Positions 1 through 7,478 of a stretch of DNA of 64,000 bases are shown in pieces (position 1 is the stretch's first letter; every line of letters begins with the position of its first letter). A model generated the notes under the pieces. That model had not been told where the DNA came from. It was given only the letters and a program-made list of their open reading frames with translations, and did no database searches. Both the position numbers and the translations under genes were made by a program. This DNA is from CAVQBP01 sp963782475. GTDB lineage: Bacteria > Bacteroidota > Ignavibacteria > Ignavibacteriales > Ignavibacteriaceae. Location of the stretch: NCBI GenBank assembly GCA_963782475.1, contig CAWAJW010000016.1, forward strand, positions 1 to 64,000, in the 5' to 3' direction.

Positions 1-498
1 TTTAAAATTGCCTGCCTGGCAACAAATCCACTTGAAAGAAAAACAGGTAAAGGTTTATTGATGGGATTAAAATTTATATCTACAGGTAATAACCTGTGAA
101 TACAGAGTCCTGAGTTGGGATTATTACAAAAAGCGATGACTATTTTCTCTAATTTTTCTGGCAAATAAATATCATCCGAATCTAGAATAGAAATAATTTC
201 GCCTTTTGCATTTTTATATGCTTCATTTAATGCTGATGCTTGGCCGCCATTTTGTTTTGCGATTAAAATTATTTTATTATCATTTTTGCAATAACCTTTT
301 ATAACCTCAATTGAATTGTCAGTAGAGCCATCATCGCAAATAATTAATTCCCAATTCGTATAAGTCTGATTTAATACACTATCTATTGCGTCGCTAATAT
401 AGTCTGTGTAATTGTAATTGGGCATTAAAACAGATACCAGAGGATTGAAGGGAATCTGAGGTAATTCAATTGGTTTTAGTCCTTCAAATTGGGTCCAT
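1..498 (-). CDS. Glycosyltransferase family 2, 3' part outside window
   Basis: Reading leftward on the minus strand there is an open frame to the window edge with a GT-A glycosyltransferase N-terminus: a VSVLMPNYNY strand, a CDDGSTDNS nucleotide-sugar loop, a QNGGQASALNEAYKNAKGE segment and an SILDSDD metal-binding (DxD) motif. It probably adds a sugar during surface-polysaccharide synthesis, next to glf and the flippase. The start is unclear. The GT frame runs straight on from the upstream glf frame across a TAG at 503-501, and its first in-frame ATG (425) lies inside the first beta strand. An ATG at 498-496 would give a normal start if one T were removed from the run just after it. The family is clear; the start and integrity are not. 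Confidence 0.8.
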
Positions 499-500
499 AT

Positions 501-971
501 CTATTTTTTTATCTCTTTCTCAAACATACTCAGTGCCCTCGCCGTTACTTGGTCCATATTATAATACTTGTAATCTGCGAGTCTTCCGCAAAAAATAACA
601 GACTTTAATTTATTCCCCTCTTCCCGGTATTTGCTGTAAAGTTCCATATTTTCATCACGCGGGATTGGGTAATATTTGTCCATCCCCTCTTCTGCCTGCA
701 GAGCATACTCTTTTGTAATTGTAGTTTTGGGATGCCTCTGACCGGTTGCATGCTTCCATTCTACTATCCTTGTAAAATCAAAATCATTAGAGAAATTAAC
801 CTGCTGGCATTCCTGGTAAAATTCCCGGTCAAGTGTCTCATGCTCAAATCTTAGAGAACGGTAAGGGAGTCTGCCGAATATAAACCCGAAAAATTCATCG
901 ATCGGACCGGTGTATATCATTTCATTAAATTTTACCGAATCAGCTATCTCTTTATAATCAGTATTTAACAA
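501..971 (-). CDS. glf: UDP-galactopyranose mutase, C-terminal part (frameshifted)
   Basis: These 156 residues match the C-terminal part of UDP-galactopyranose mutase, the flavoenzyme that converts UDP-galactopyranose to UDP-galactofuranose. Visible family segments are YTGPIDEFFGF, GRLPYRSLRFE, the YPIPRDEN region, and FCGRLADYKYYNMDQ, which lies on the FAD. The only start available is a TTG overlapping the end of the N-terminal ORF. Adding one T at the TATTG near 970-973 would join the two frames into a ~368-residue protein, the usual family length. It is therefore the second half of one gene, not a separate gene. Galactofuranose would feed the neighbouring polysaccharide cluster. Confidence 0.85.
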   Translation of the reverse strand: MLNTDYKEIADSVKFNEMIYTGPIDEFFGFIFGRLPYRSLRFEHETLDREFYQECQQVNFSNDFDFTRIVEWKHATGQRHPKTTITKEYALQAEEGMDKYYPIPRDENMELYSKYREEGNKLKSVIFCGRLADYKYYNMDQVTARALSMFEKEIKK

Positions 972-1603
972 TAGGTTATATTTTTATTGCCGAGCATTCT
1001 GTTAAACATTTCAGTATACCCGTTCGCCGGGATTCCCTGGTAAGTATCGGTGAAATAACGATCGTCCCTGTTTCTCCTTACCGGGATCCTTGCTGTAACA
1101 CTCGGTGCAAGGTCTCTGGCTTCAATTCCCCATTGCTTTATCGTATAAACTTTGTAAAATTTATTAAATAAATCTTCACCCACAAGGTTCAAAACCATCT
1201 CTTCCGAGTTTCTTATGTTTTTAAAATTTATTCTTACGGTGTTGTAATAAGCCTCAGCTTCATCATCAGTTTTCAAATTCAGGCCGTAAAGCATATTTAA
1301 TGTATCCCGGTTTATAGGGAAAGGATAGAGTTTACCGTTAATGCTTGACTTTACCCTGTGCTCGTGAAAGCGCCATTCAGTGAATTGAGATAAATAATCA
1401 AAAACCTTTTTATTGTTTGTGTGAAACCAGTGCGGCCCGTATTTATGCATCAATATTTGATCTTCATTGTAAAAATCAAAAGCATTGCCTGCTATATGGC
1501 TCCGCTTGTCAACTATGAGCACCTTTTTATTCAGCTCACCTGCGATTCTTTCCGCAAATACGGAACCGGCGAAACCCGCCCCGACAATTAAATAATCATA
1601 CAT
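965..1603 (-). CDS. glf: UDP-galactopyranose mutase, N-terminal part (frameshifted)
   Basis: This is the N-terminal 212 residues of UDP-galactopyranose mutase. It starts MYDYLIVGAGFAGSVFAERI, a Rossmann FAD-binding GxGxxG motif, followed by the acidic end of the second strand (VDKRSHIAGNAFD) and GPHWFHTNN, then the substrate-domain segment YTIKQWGIEARDL. It ends prematurely at a TAA beside the start of the C-terminal ORF, so one base appears to be missing near 970-973. The cell could make the enzyme only if this indel is a sequencing error or is bypassed. It is followed by the GT2 gene and preceded by a repeat-rich spacer, in what looks like an O-antigen or capsule cluster. Confidence 0.88.
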   Translation of the reverse strand: MYDYLIVGAGFAGSVFAERIAGELNKKVLIVDKRSHIAGNAFDFYNEDQILMHKYGPHWFHTNNKKVFDYLSQFTEWRFHEHRVKSSINGKLYPFPINRDTLNMLYGLNLKTDDEAEAYYNTVRINFKNIRNSEEMVLNLVGEDLFNKFYKVYTIKQWGIEARDLAPSVTARIPVRRNRDDRYFTDTYQGIPANGYTEMFNRMLGNKNITYC

Positions 1604-1695
1604 AATGTAAAATTTGCTCTGTCTTCGGCTTTAAAATTATCAATTAAAAATTAAAAATGAACAGAAGATCTTCTTTTATTTTATCTACAATAATT

Positions 1696-1712
1696 AAACA
1701 TCTACGATGTTT
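1696..1712. repeat. 17-nt palindrome (7-3-7), arms AAACATC
   Basis: AAACATC-TAC-GATGTTT is a perfect inverted repeat with 7-nt arms and a 3-nt loop. Identical copies lie at 1893-1909 and 4094-4110. Confidence 0.8.
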
Positions 1713-1839
1713 TTCTTAAACACAGCCCCTATATTACCACAGAGGTAACAGAGAAAACGCAGAGGCAACAGAGGATGATTTATTCTTCCGGTAATCTCTA
1801 AATATTAAATAATGTGCAAACAAAAAAATATTTCTTATT

Positions 1840-1856
1840 GATCTTCTACGAAGATC
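1840..1856. repeat. 17-nt palindrome (7-3-7), arms GATCTTC
   Basis: GATCTTC-TAC-GAAGATC is a perfect inverted repeat with the same TC-TAC-GA core as its neighbours but different outer arms. A one-mismatch copy is at 4041-4057 and a shortened one at 2086-2101. Confidence 0.8.
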
Positions 1857-1892
1857 ATCCCTTAAATCTTTTATTTTATTTCTACAAAAATT

Positions 1893-1909
1893 AAACATCT
1901 ACGATGTTT
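1893..1909. repeat. 17-nt palindrome (7-3-7), arms AAACATC
   Basis: Exact copy of the palindrome at 1696-1712; it closes the 197-bp repeat period. Confidence 0.8.
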
Positions 1910-1966
1910 TATCACTATAAAATATTTATCTCAATTAAATGCTTATATATACTCAAATTATTTCCG

Positions 1967-1983
1967 GAACCTCGTAGAGGTTC
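1967..1983. repeat. 17-nt palindrome (7-3-7), arms GAACCTC
   Basis: GAACCTC-GTA-GAGGTTC is a perfect inverted repeat. The core is the reverse complement of the TAC core (TCGTAGA against TCTACGA), and both arms have changed together. Confidence 0.8.
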
Positions 1984-2020
1984 TATTATTGTAACAAAAA
2001 CCAAAAACACCCATAAATTT

Positions 2021-2037
2021 AATCCTCGTAGAGGATT
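2021..2037. repeat. 17-nt palindrome (7-3-7), arms AATCCTC
   Basis: AATCCTC-GTA-GAGGATT is a perfect inverted repeat followed by TATAAAC. A degraded relative (CTCAATTCGAGG then ATTTATAAAC) lies at about 2238-2260, just after the flippase stop codon. Confidence 0.8.
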
Positions 2038-2085
2038 TATAAACAAAGATTTAATTTATCAGAATCAATTTTAATAGATTTTATA

Positions 2086-2101
2086 GATCTTCTACAAGAT
2101 C
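2086..2101. repeat. Shortened palindrome, arms GATCTTC
   Basis: GATCTTCTACAAGATC is the 1840-1856 element with one G lost from the right arm, so the hairpin is imperfect. Confidence 0.65.
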
Positions 2102-2147
2102 TTCCTTTATTATCTTTTATTTTATCTACAATAATGGGGCAATTAAA

Positions 2148-2187
2148 AATCAGTGTAAATCAGTTTAAATCAGTGTCATCTGTGTTC
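2148..2187. repeat. 10-bp tandem repeat, four units
   Basis: AATCAGTGTA, AATCAGTTTA, AATCAGTGTC and ATCTGTGTTC follow each other without gaps, the last one degenerate. It lies in the spacer downstream of the flippase gene and has no coding sense. Confidence 0.75.
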
Positions 2188-2260
2188 TATTTCCTGGAAA
2201 TAATTATTTTTTGGACAGCCTTATAATAAAATATTTACCTCAATTCGAGGATTTATAAAC

Positions 2261-3553
2261 TTATTTTAATTTTAATCCCGACAAATAAGTCTTAAAGTAT
2301 TTCCAATCAAAAAGGTTTATCCTCTTTTTTAATAAAACAACAAAGAATGAAACCGTTATAAAAATTTCCGTTATCAGCCAGGAGACCGCCGTACCGTTTT
2401 CGTAATACACGGGGACAAGTATCAAATTTAAAACTATACTTATTAAAGCACCTATAAACGTTAACAATAAAAACTGCTTATCCATTTTTAAATTAAGCAT
2501 TCCCTGTACACCAAATACATTGCTCAATCCGATAATAAAAGGCAAAAATGCCATTATCCTTAAACAGACTGCAGCATCAGTAAACTTACTTCCGAAAATT
2601 ATTCTTATAATTAAATCAGAAAATATAAAAATTGAAACAGAAGTTATTAACAATATTACTCCTGCGGCAAACGTCAGCTTTTTTAAGAAAGCGATCCCCT
2701 CGCTTCTTGAATGATTAATAATGCTGCTTATTCTTGGAAAGAAAGCCTGGTTCATCGGTCCCAGCAGCAGCGCCTGAACAACGCTTATAATTTTATTTGA
2801 CGCAGAAAAATAGCCGACACTTAAATTTGTGCTGAACAATCCGAGTATAACAATATTGCTGGTTGTATATAAATTAATTGAAACCGCCGATAGGAATAAG
2901 TTCCAGCCATCTTTAAGGGTCCTTTTTATTTCTTCAATTCCGGGAAACAGGAGAGAAATATTAAATACTTTTATTGAATAAAGAAAAGCCGCGGCACCTA
3001 CCGCCACCTGCGAGACTGACAGTATTAAAGGAATTAGCAAAAAATCTTCTTTTTCTTTTATAAAAAAAAAGATAGACACCGCATAAACTGTTTTTATAAT
3101 TAAGTTAAAAACAGATAAACGTGCTAATTTCTCAAGTCCCTGGAACAGCCAGATTGGAAGAAAAATATTTCCAATAATCATCAGGTATGCAAAAATAAAT
3201 AATTCAATATCATGGTTAAATTTGGGAACTAAGATTATTAAAGGGAGGAAGATCATTAGTGAAATAAGAAACAGTGCGGCTTTAGCCAGCATTACAGAAG
3301 AAAAAATAATTGATAATTTTTCTTTGTTCTCCCTATTTACAGAGATTTCCCTTGTTGCACTGAAATCAAACCCGTAATTAACAATCAGCACAAAATAGAG
3401 TACAAATGCCTGCGCAAAATTTACAAGACCGTAATAATCCGGTCCTATTATTCTAACTACATAAGGAATGACTAAAACGGGGATAATGTAATTTACCGCC
3501 TGTATCCCGCTTAGCGAAAATAAATTTGTAAATAGGATTCTTCTGTTGGACAT
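2261..3553 (-). CDS. wzx: Wzx-type polysaccharide flippase (MATE-like fold)
   Basis: A ~430-residue, very hydrophobic protein with about 12-14 predicted membrane segments, matching the polysaccharide transporter / O-antigen flippase family. The N-terminal segment reads MSNRRILFTNLFSLSGIQAVN followed by IIPVLVIPYVVRIIGPDYYG, typical of Wzx proteins. It should move lipid-linked oligosaccharide repeat units across the inner membrane. I chose the ATG at 3553 over the longer frame from 3604: the extra N-terminus (MPGTAGRQRSP...) is encoded by a GC-rich palindromic stretch (3581-3603, TGCCTGCCGGCA type) and is not family-like. The gene sits alone between two copies of the long intergenic repeat. 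No polymerase (Wzy) is visible nearby. Confidence 0.85.
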   Translation of the reverse strand: MSNRRILFTNLFSLSGIQAVNYIIPVLVIPYVVRIIGPDYYGLVNFAQAFVLYFVLIVNYGFDFSATREISVNRENKEKLSIIFSSVMLAKAALFLISLMIFLPLIILVPKFNHDIELFIFAYLMIIGNIFLPIWLFQGLEKLARLSVFNLIIKTVYAVSIFFFIKEKEDFLLIPLILSVSQVAVGAAAFLYSIKVFNISLLFPGIEEIKRTLKDGWNLFLSAVSINLYTTSNIVILGLFSTNLSVGYFSASNKIISVVQALLLGPMNQAFFPRISSIINHSRSEGIAFLKKLTFAAGVILLITSVSIFIFSDLIIRIIFGSKFTDAAVCLRIMAFLPFIIGLSNVFGVQGMLNLKMDKQFLLLTFIGALISIVLNLILVPVYYENGTAVSWLITEIFITVSFFVVLLKKRINLFDWKYFKTYLSGLKLK

Positions 3554-3686
3554 TTGTTCAGAAAAAATAATTGGGCTTCTTTGCCTGCCGGCAGTGCCCG
3601 GCATAATCCATTATATTCACTCTTTAAAATAGGGATTAATTCTATCATAAGTAATCAATCCAGGTATAGAATACACGTTTTTGATC

Positions 3687-3703
3687 TTTGCCAAGATGGC
3701 AAA
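3687..3703. repeat. 17-nt palindrome (7-3-7), arms TTTGCCA
   Basis: TTTGCCA-AGA-TGGCAAA has the same 7-3-7 layout as the TAC/GTA palindromes but a different core, so it may be a cousin or a chance hairpin. It lies upstream of the flippase start. Confidence 0.55.
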
Positions 3704-3797
3704 TTTAAATTTTATGAAATATTGGGTATAATCCGTTTTCTTTGAAATCTTGCAATAATATAAAGATTTCTATCTCGATCTTACCCGGTCTACAGCC

Positions 3798-3830
3798 GGT
3801 TATCTGGCGGTTATCTGAAGGCTATCTGGC
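3798..3830. repeat. 11-bp tandem repeat, three units
   Basis: GGTTATCTGGC, GGTTATCTGAA and GGCTATCTGGC run in tandem, followed by a partly similar GGCCGTCGACC. The block is far more GC-rich than its surroundings and lies in the non-coding 3605-4282 spacer. Confidence 0.7.
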
Positions 3831-4040
3831 GGCCGTCGACCGGTCTCTCTCAAATTGTATGTCATTTTAACAATCGAATAAAATAATTCAATAAGATCAT
3901 CTCTCTACGATATGTTTCCTAAACACATCCCTATATTACCACAGAGGAAACAGAGAAAACGCAGAGGCAACAGAGGATAATTATTTTTCCGGTAATCTTT
4001 AAATATTAAATAATGTGCAAACATAAAAATATTTCTTATG

Positions 4041-4057
4041 GATCATCTACGAAGATC
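4041..4057. repeat. 17-nt palindrome, arms GATCATC/GAAGATC
   Basis: GATCATC-TAC-GAAGATC differs from the perfect 1840-1856 element by one arm mismatch. Confidence 0.7.
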
Positions 4058-4093
4058 TCCTTTGAATCTTTCATTTTAATTTCTACAAAAATT

Positions 4094-4110
4094 AAACATC
4101 TACGATGTTT
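4094..4110. repeat. 17-nt palindrome (7-3-7), arms AAACATC
   Basis: Third exact copy of AAACATC-TAC-GATGTTT, with the same flanks (CTACAAAAATT upstream, TTCTTAAACAC downstream) as in copy A. Confidence 0.8.
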
Positions 4111-4223
4111 TTCTTAAACACACTCCCTGTATTACCACAGAGGCAACAGATACTTTCGAATAAATAACAAAAATTATTTTAATACCGTAATTATTAATCT
4201 CTGACTAACTGGTTCAAATTTAC

Positions 4224-4255
4224 ATTGTTCTTTATTACTGTTTTCCATAATTTTG
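4224..4255 (+). promoter_or_regulatory. Possible Bacteroidetes-type promoter for the hem cluster
   Basis: ATTG at 4224-4227 and TAATTTTG at 4248-4255, 20 bases apart, resemble the Bacteroidetes TTG/TAnnTTTG promoter. The site is 28 bases before the hemX start, the first gene of the cluster. In such AT-rich DNA a chance match is possible. Confidence 0.35.
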
Positions 4256-4282
4256 CTACCATTAGTCAATAATTTATGAAAA

Positions 4283-5107
4283 ATGAAATCATTTATAGAT
4301 TCACTTAATATTCTGCTCCCTTTCCTTTATATAATTACTTTTAGTATTTATTCATACGATTTTACAAAAGGAGGGAAAAGATTTATTCATTCAAAAAGAC
4401 TTTTTCTCTTTCTAACTCTGCTGGCACATGCAATTTATTTAATATTAAGGACCATTTATTTTGATCATCCCCCTATAACAAATGTTTTTGAAATATTTAC
4501 CGTTTTGGCTTTTTCCGTAAGCTTTGCCTATTTCATTTTAGAATTAGTCACCGATATCCGGGGAACAGGACCTTTCATAATAATAATATCGATCTTATTC
4601 CAGGTTATATCAACATTTTTCATCCAGGATGTTGTTGAAGTCAAAGAGGTTTTAAGGAATCACCTGCTGGGTTTCCACGTTTTTAGTGCTTTACTAGGAT
4701 ATGCCGGAATTTCTATTTCAGCTGTTTATGGTTTATTATATTTAATACTTTATAAAGAAATAAAATTAAACAAGTTCGGATTAATTTTTAACCGTCTTCC
4801 TAACCTTGAAGTCCTCGAAACATTAAGTTTTTATTCTGCGGTAATTGGTTTTGTTCTCCTCTCTGTTGCAATAATAATAGGCATTATCTGGCTTCCGAAA
4901 GCATTTCCGAATTTTTCCTATGCTGATCCGAAACTCATCGGGACGGCTTTGGTCTGGATGTTATATGGTGCAGGTATCTTAAGCAAAATATTTGGTAAAT
5001 GGCGGGGTAAAAAAGTTATTTTCTTATCAATTATTGGTTTTGTGCTGGCAATTTTATCAACAACAATAACTAACTTTTTATCTAAAAGCTTTCATTCTTT
5101 TTATTAA
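4283..5107 (+). CDS. hemX: HemX/CcsA-like cytochrome c assembly membrane protein
   Basis: A 274-residue protein with about eight membrane segments, matching the CcsA/CcmC/HemX superfamily. HLLGFHVFSALLGYAG, near the middle, resembles the conserved histidine-containing helix of that family. I see no tryptophan-rich WGxxWxWD heme-handling loop, which favours HemX over a true cytochrome c synthase subunit. HemX proteins sit beside hemA in Bacillus-type hem operons and are thought to affect glutamyl-tRNA reductase level; that role is inferred here from position. The gene leads the cluster and hemA starts 21 bases after it. Confidence 0.8.
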   Translation: MKSFIDSLNILLPFLYIITFSIYSYDFTKGGKRFIHSKRLFLFLTLLAHAIYLILRTIYFDHPPITNVFEIFTVLAFSVSFAYFILELVTDIRGTGPFIIIISILFQVISTFFIQDVVEVKEVLRNHLLGFHVFSALLGYAGISISAVYGLLYLILYKEIKLNKFGLIFNRLPNLEVLETLSFYSAVIGFVLLSVAIIIGIIWLPKAFPNFSYADPKLIGTALVWMLYGAGILSKIFGKWRGKKVIFLSIIGFVLAILSTTITNFLSKSFHSFY

Positions 5108-5128
5108 AGATATGCTTATAAGTAGGAT

Positions 5129-6436
5129 ATGAATTTATTTGCAGTTTCTATAAATCATAATACCGCACCGATAGAGTTACGTGAAGCGCTTTTTTTCGGC
5201 GATGATGAGATCAGACGGTTTGTTGAAAAAACAAAAGGAAATTTATTTAATGAAGGTCTGGTAATTTCAACATGCAACAGGACGGAAATTTACGGCATAC
5301 CCGTAAAGCAAGAACTGGAATATTCCGATATCCTCAATTCTATTCAAAGCATCAAATCAGTAAATGATATAAAACCGGGGCACTTTAAAAATTTATTCTC
5401 GCGTGAAGCCATTACCCATCTATTTGAAGTAATTACCGGGATAGATTCACTTTTAGTAGGCGATAACCAGATCTATCACCAGGTTAAAGATTCATTTCAA
5501 TTATCTGAAAACCTTCACTTTGCCGGGTTTTTAATGAAAAGACTTTTCGATTTTGCGGTTAAAACAGGGAAAAGGGCAATTACCGAAACGGAAATAAGCG
5601 AAGGTGCCGTAACTGTGAGTTATGCTGCAGTCCAATTAATCGAGAAAATATTCTCCAGTCTCGGAAAAAAATCCGCCTTAGTAATAGGTACCGGTGAGTC
5701 TGGAGAAATTGCAGCCAAGCATCTTATGGAAAGAGGCATCGGGAAGCTCGCTGTTACAAATAGAACTATCGAACGTGCCGAAAAAGTTGCTCAAAAATTA
5801 AATGCTAAGATTCTTCCCTTTACTAATTTTAAGGAATACCTGTATGAGTATGATATAGTTATTAGCGCTACCAGCTCAGAGAACTTGATACTTACTAAAG
5901 ATGATATAAAAGCGGCAATGAAGAAAAGAAATTATGCAAATATGGTGCTGATGGATATAGCCATCCCGCGCGATATTGATCCGGCTTCAAAAGAAATCGA
6001 CTATGTTTTTTACAATGATATTGATTCGTTAAATATTATAGTTGAACAAAATCTTGAGAAAAGAAAAAACGAAATACCAAAGGTAAAACAAATTATCAGT
6101 CAAGAAGTTGATAATTTTATGGAATGGTATAATTCCCTTGAAGTCGCACCCACAATTAAAGATTTACGTGATTATTTTGAAGCTGTAAGAGCAGAAGAAG
6201 TGGACAAAAATAAAAACCGTTTTTCATCGGAAGACCAGGAGAAGCTGGAGATTGTAACTAAAAGGATAATAAATAAGATACTTCATCACCCGACTCTAGA
6301 GCTCAGGAAGCTGAACCAGTCAAATAACAGCGTTGATGAAACAACAATAAAAATGAGTCTGCTGAGAGATTTATTCGGAATCGGCAATAATAAAATTGAT
6401 GACAAAGATGAAACAAAAGAAGGAAAAGATATTTGA
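5129..6436 (+). CDS. hemA: Glutamyl-tRNA reductase
   Basis: HemA catalyses NADPH-dependent reduction of glutamyl-tRNA to glutamate-1-semialdehyde, the first step of C5-pathway tetrapyrrole synthesis. The 435-residue length is normal. The N-terminal catalytic domain has STCNRTEIYG with the nucleophile at Cys49, and LFEVITGIDSLLVGDNQI. The middle domain has the nucleotide-binding GTGESGEIAAKHL, and the C-terminal helical dimerisation domain ends with an acidic-basic tail. Its stop overlaps the TTG start of hemC, so the two are probably translationally coupled. No hemL (the next enzyme) is in the window; it must be elsewhere. Confidence 0.96.
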   Translation: MNLFAVSINHNTAPIELREALFFGDDEIRRFVEKTKGNLFNEGLVISTCNRTEIYGIPVKQELEYSDILNSIQSIKSVNDIKPGHFKNLFSREAITHLFEVITGIDSLLVGDNQIYHQVKDSFQLSENLHFAGFLMKRLFDFAVKTGKRAITETEISEGAVTVSYAAVQLIEKIFSSLGKKSALVIGTGESGEIAAKHLMERGIGKLAVTNRTIERAEKVAQKLNAKILPFTNFKEYLYEYDIVISATSSENLILTKDDIKAAMKKRNYANMVLMDIAIPRDIDPASKEIDYVFYNDIDSLNIIVEQNLEKRKNEIPKVKQIISQEVDNFMEWYNSLEVAPTIKDLRDYFEAVRAEEVDKNKNRFSSEDQEKLEIVTKRIINKILHHPTLELRKLNQSNNSVDETTIKMSLLRDLFGIGNNKIDDKDETKEGKDI

Positions 6437-7374
6437 AAAATAAATTTATCATCGGATCAAGAGGAAGTGAGCTTGCACTATGGCAGGCTGAGTTTATAAA
6501 AGGCGAACTGGAAAAATATAATAAGAATATCTCTGTCGAAATAAAAATCATAAAAACCAAAGGGGACAAAATAACCGATGTAGCTCTTTCAAAGATCGGG
6601 GACAAAAGCCTGTTTACTAAAGAGCTGGAACATGAGCTCTTAATCAAAAAGATTAATATTGCTGTCCACAGCTTGAAAGATCTCCAAACTCAGCTGCCGG
6701 AAGGTTTAAAATTAGGTGCTGTAACTAAAAGGCATCCGGCTGAAGATGTATTAATTGCAAAAGAGAAGGATGTTACATTAAAAACCATTAAGAAAAACGG
6801 CATAGTTGCTACCGGTTCTTTAAGACGCAGAAGCCAGCTCCTTAACCTTCGTCCTGATATAAATGTTATTGAATTAAGAGGGAATGTTCCTACCCGGATA
6901 GAAAAGTTTTTGGATTCGGAATGGGATGCCATTATCCTTGCCCGGGCCGGAGTTGAAAGGCTTGGTCTGGAAAAGAATATATCTTCCATTATAAACAAAA
7001 ATGAAATTCTGCCTGCAGTCGGGCAGGGTGCTCTCGGGATAGAAATCAGGGAATCGGATAATGAAACCGGAGAGATTTTAAAGTCTGTCCATGATCAGGA
7101 AACCTTATTTGCAGTGCTTGCAGAAAGATCTCTGCTGAGAACCCTGGAAGGAGGCTGCCAGGTCCCGATAGGTACTTATACCGAAATAAAAGGAGATGAG
7201 CTCTACCTGAAAGCTTATGTCGGATCGGTTGACGGTAAGACGGCAATCAGGGATGATATTTCCGGGAGAAAAGCAGAAGCTGAAAAATTAGGAAAAGAAT
7301 TGGCTGATAAGCTGCTTAATTCAGGTGCCAAAGAAATCCTTGATGAAATATTTAAGACTGTAAGAATAAAATAA
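6433..7374 (+). CDS. hemC: Porphobilinogen deaminase (hydroxymethylbilane synthase)
   Basis: HemC joins four porphobilinogen molecules into hydroxymethylbilane in the cytoplasm. The 313-residue sequence opens with IIGSRGSELALWQAE and has VHSLKDLQTQLP and ATGSLRRRSQL, all family hallmarks. The dipyrromethane cofactor attaches at Cys242 in EGGCQVPIG. The start is a TTG (6433) overlapping hemA's stop in a TTGA junction; no better start exists, because the family N-terminus begins at that point. The product feeds HemD in the next gene. Confidence 0.96.
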   Translation: MKNKFIIGSRGSELALWQAEFIKGELEKYNKNISVEIKIIKTKGDKITDVALSKIGDKSLFTKELEHELLIKKINIAVHSLKDLQTQLPEGLKLGAVTKRHPAEDVLIAKEKDVTLKTIKKNGIVATGSLRRRSQLLNLRPDINVIELRGNVPTRIEKFLDSEWDAIILARAGVERLGLEKNISSIINKNEILPAVGQGALGIEIRESDNETGEILKSVHDQETLFAVLAERSLLRTLEGGCQVPIGTYTEIKGDELYLKAYVGSVDGKTAIRDDISGRKAEAEKLGKELADKLLNSGAKEILDEIFKTVRIK

Positions 7375-7414
7375 AATTTATTGATTGCTTAACTGTAATT
7401 TTATCTCTGATCTA

Positions 7415-7475
7415 TAAAGGATTAGGATTAAGAGTGAGATTAAGATTATGATTAGTAAGATTATGATAAGATAGC
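7415..7475. repeat. Low-complexity GATTA/AGATTATGA repeats
   Basis: The hemC-hemD spacer is a run of imperfect GATTAGGATTAAGA, GATTAAGATTATGATTA and GTAAGATTATGATAAG motifs ending next to the hemD start. A short related run (AATTAAGATTAAGAG) lies at ~55525-55540 between sufC and sufD. The function is not evident. Confidence 0.55.
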
Positions 7476-7478
7476 TAA

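Larger units (their letters stand above)
1696..1912. repeat. Long intergenic repeat, copy A (~197-bp period)
   Basis: The unit starts at a 17-nt palindrome (1696-1712). It continues through a block with two related motifs (CAGAGGTAACAGAG and CAGAGGCAACAGAGG), then a TTCCGGTAATCT block, a second palindrome (1840-1856), and ends at an exact repeat of the first palindrome (1893-1909), 197 bp further on. Almost the same series recurs at 3896-4150 on the other side of the flippase gene. Confidence 0.85.
3896..4150. repeat. Long intergenic repeat, copy B
   Basis: This stretch parallels 1696-1912 almost base for base: a degraded palindrome at ~3901-3918, the CAGAGGAAACAGAG / CAGAGGCAACAGAGG block, the TTCCGGTAATCT block, palindromes at 4041-4057 and 4094-4110. 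It then begins a further partial unit (TTCTTAAACACACTCCCTG...) that stops at about 4150. The element is therefore organised in tandem with a period near 195 bp. Confidence 0.85.

Noticed and set aside
1735..1775. CRISPR-like array from repeated CAGAGG..AACAGAG blocks
   Set aside because: The blocks are short, unequally spaced, not separated by unique spacers of similar length, and no cas genes are near.
2520..2714. Plus-strand ORF inside wzx
   Set aside because: Antisense shadow of a clear flippase gene.
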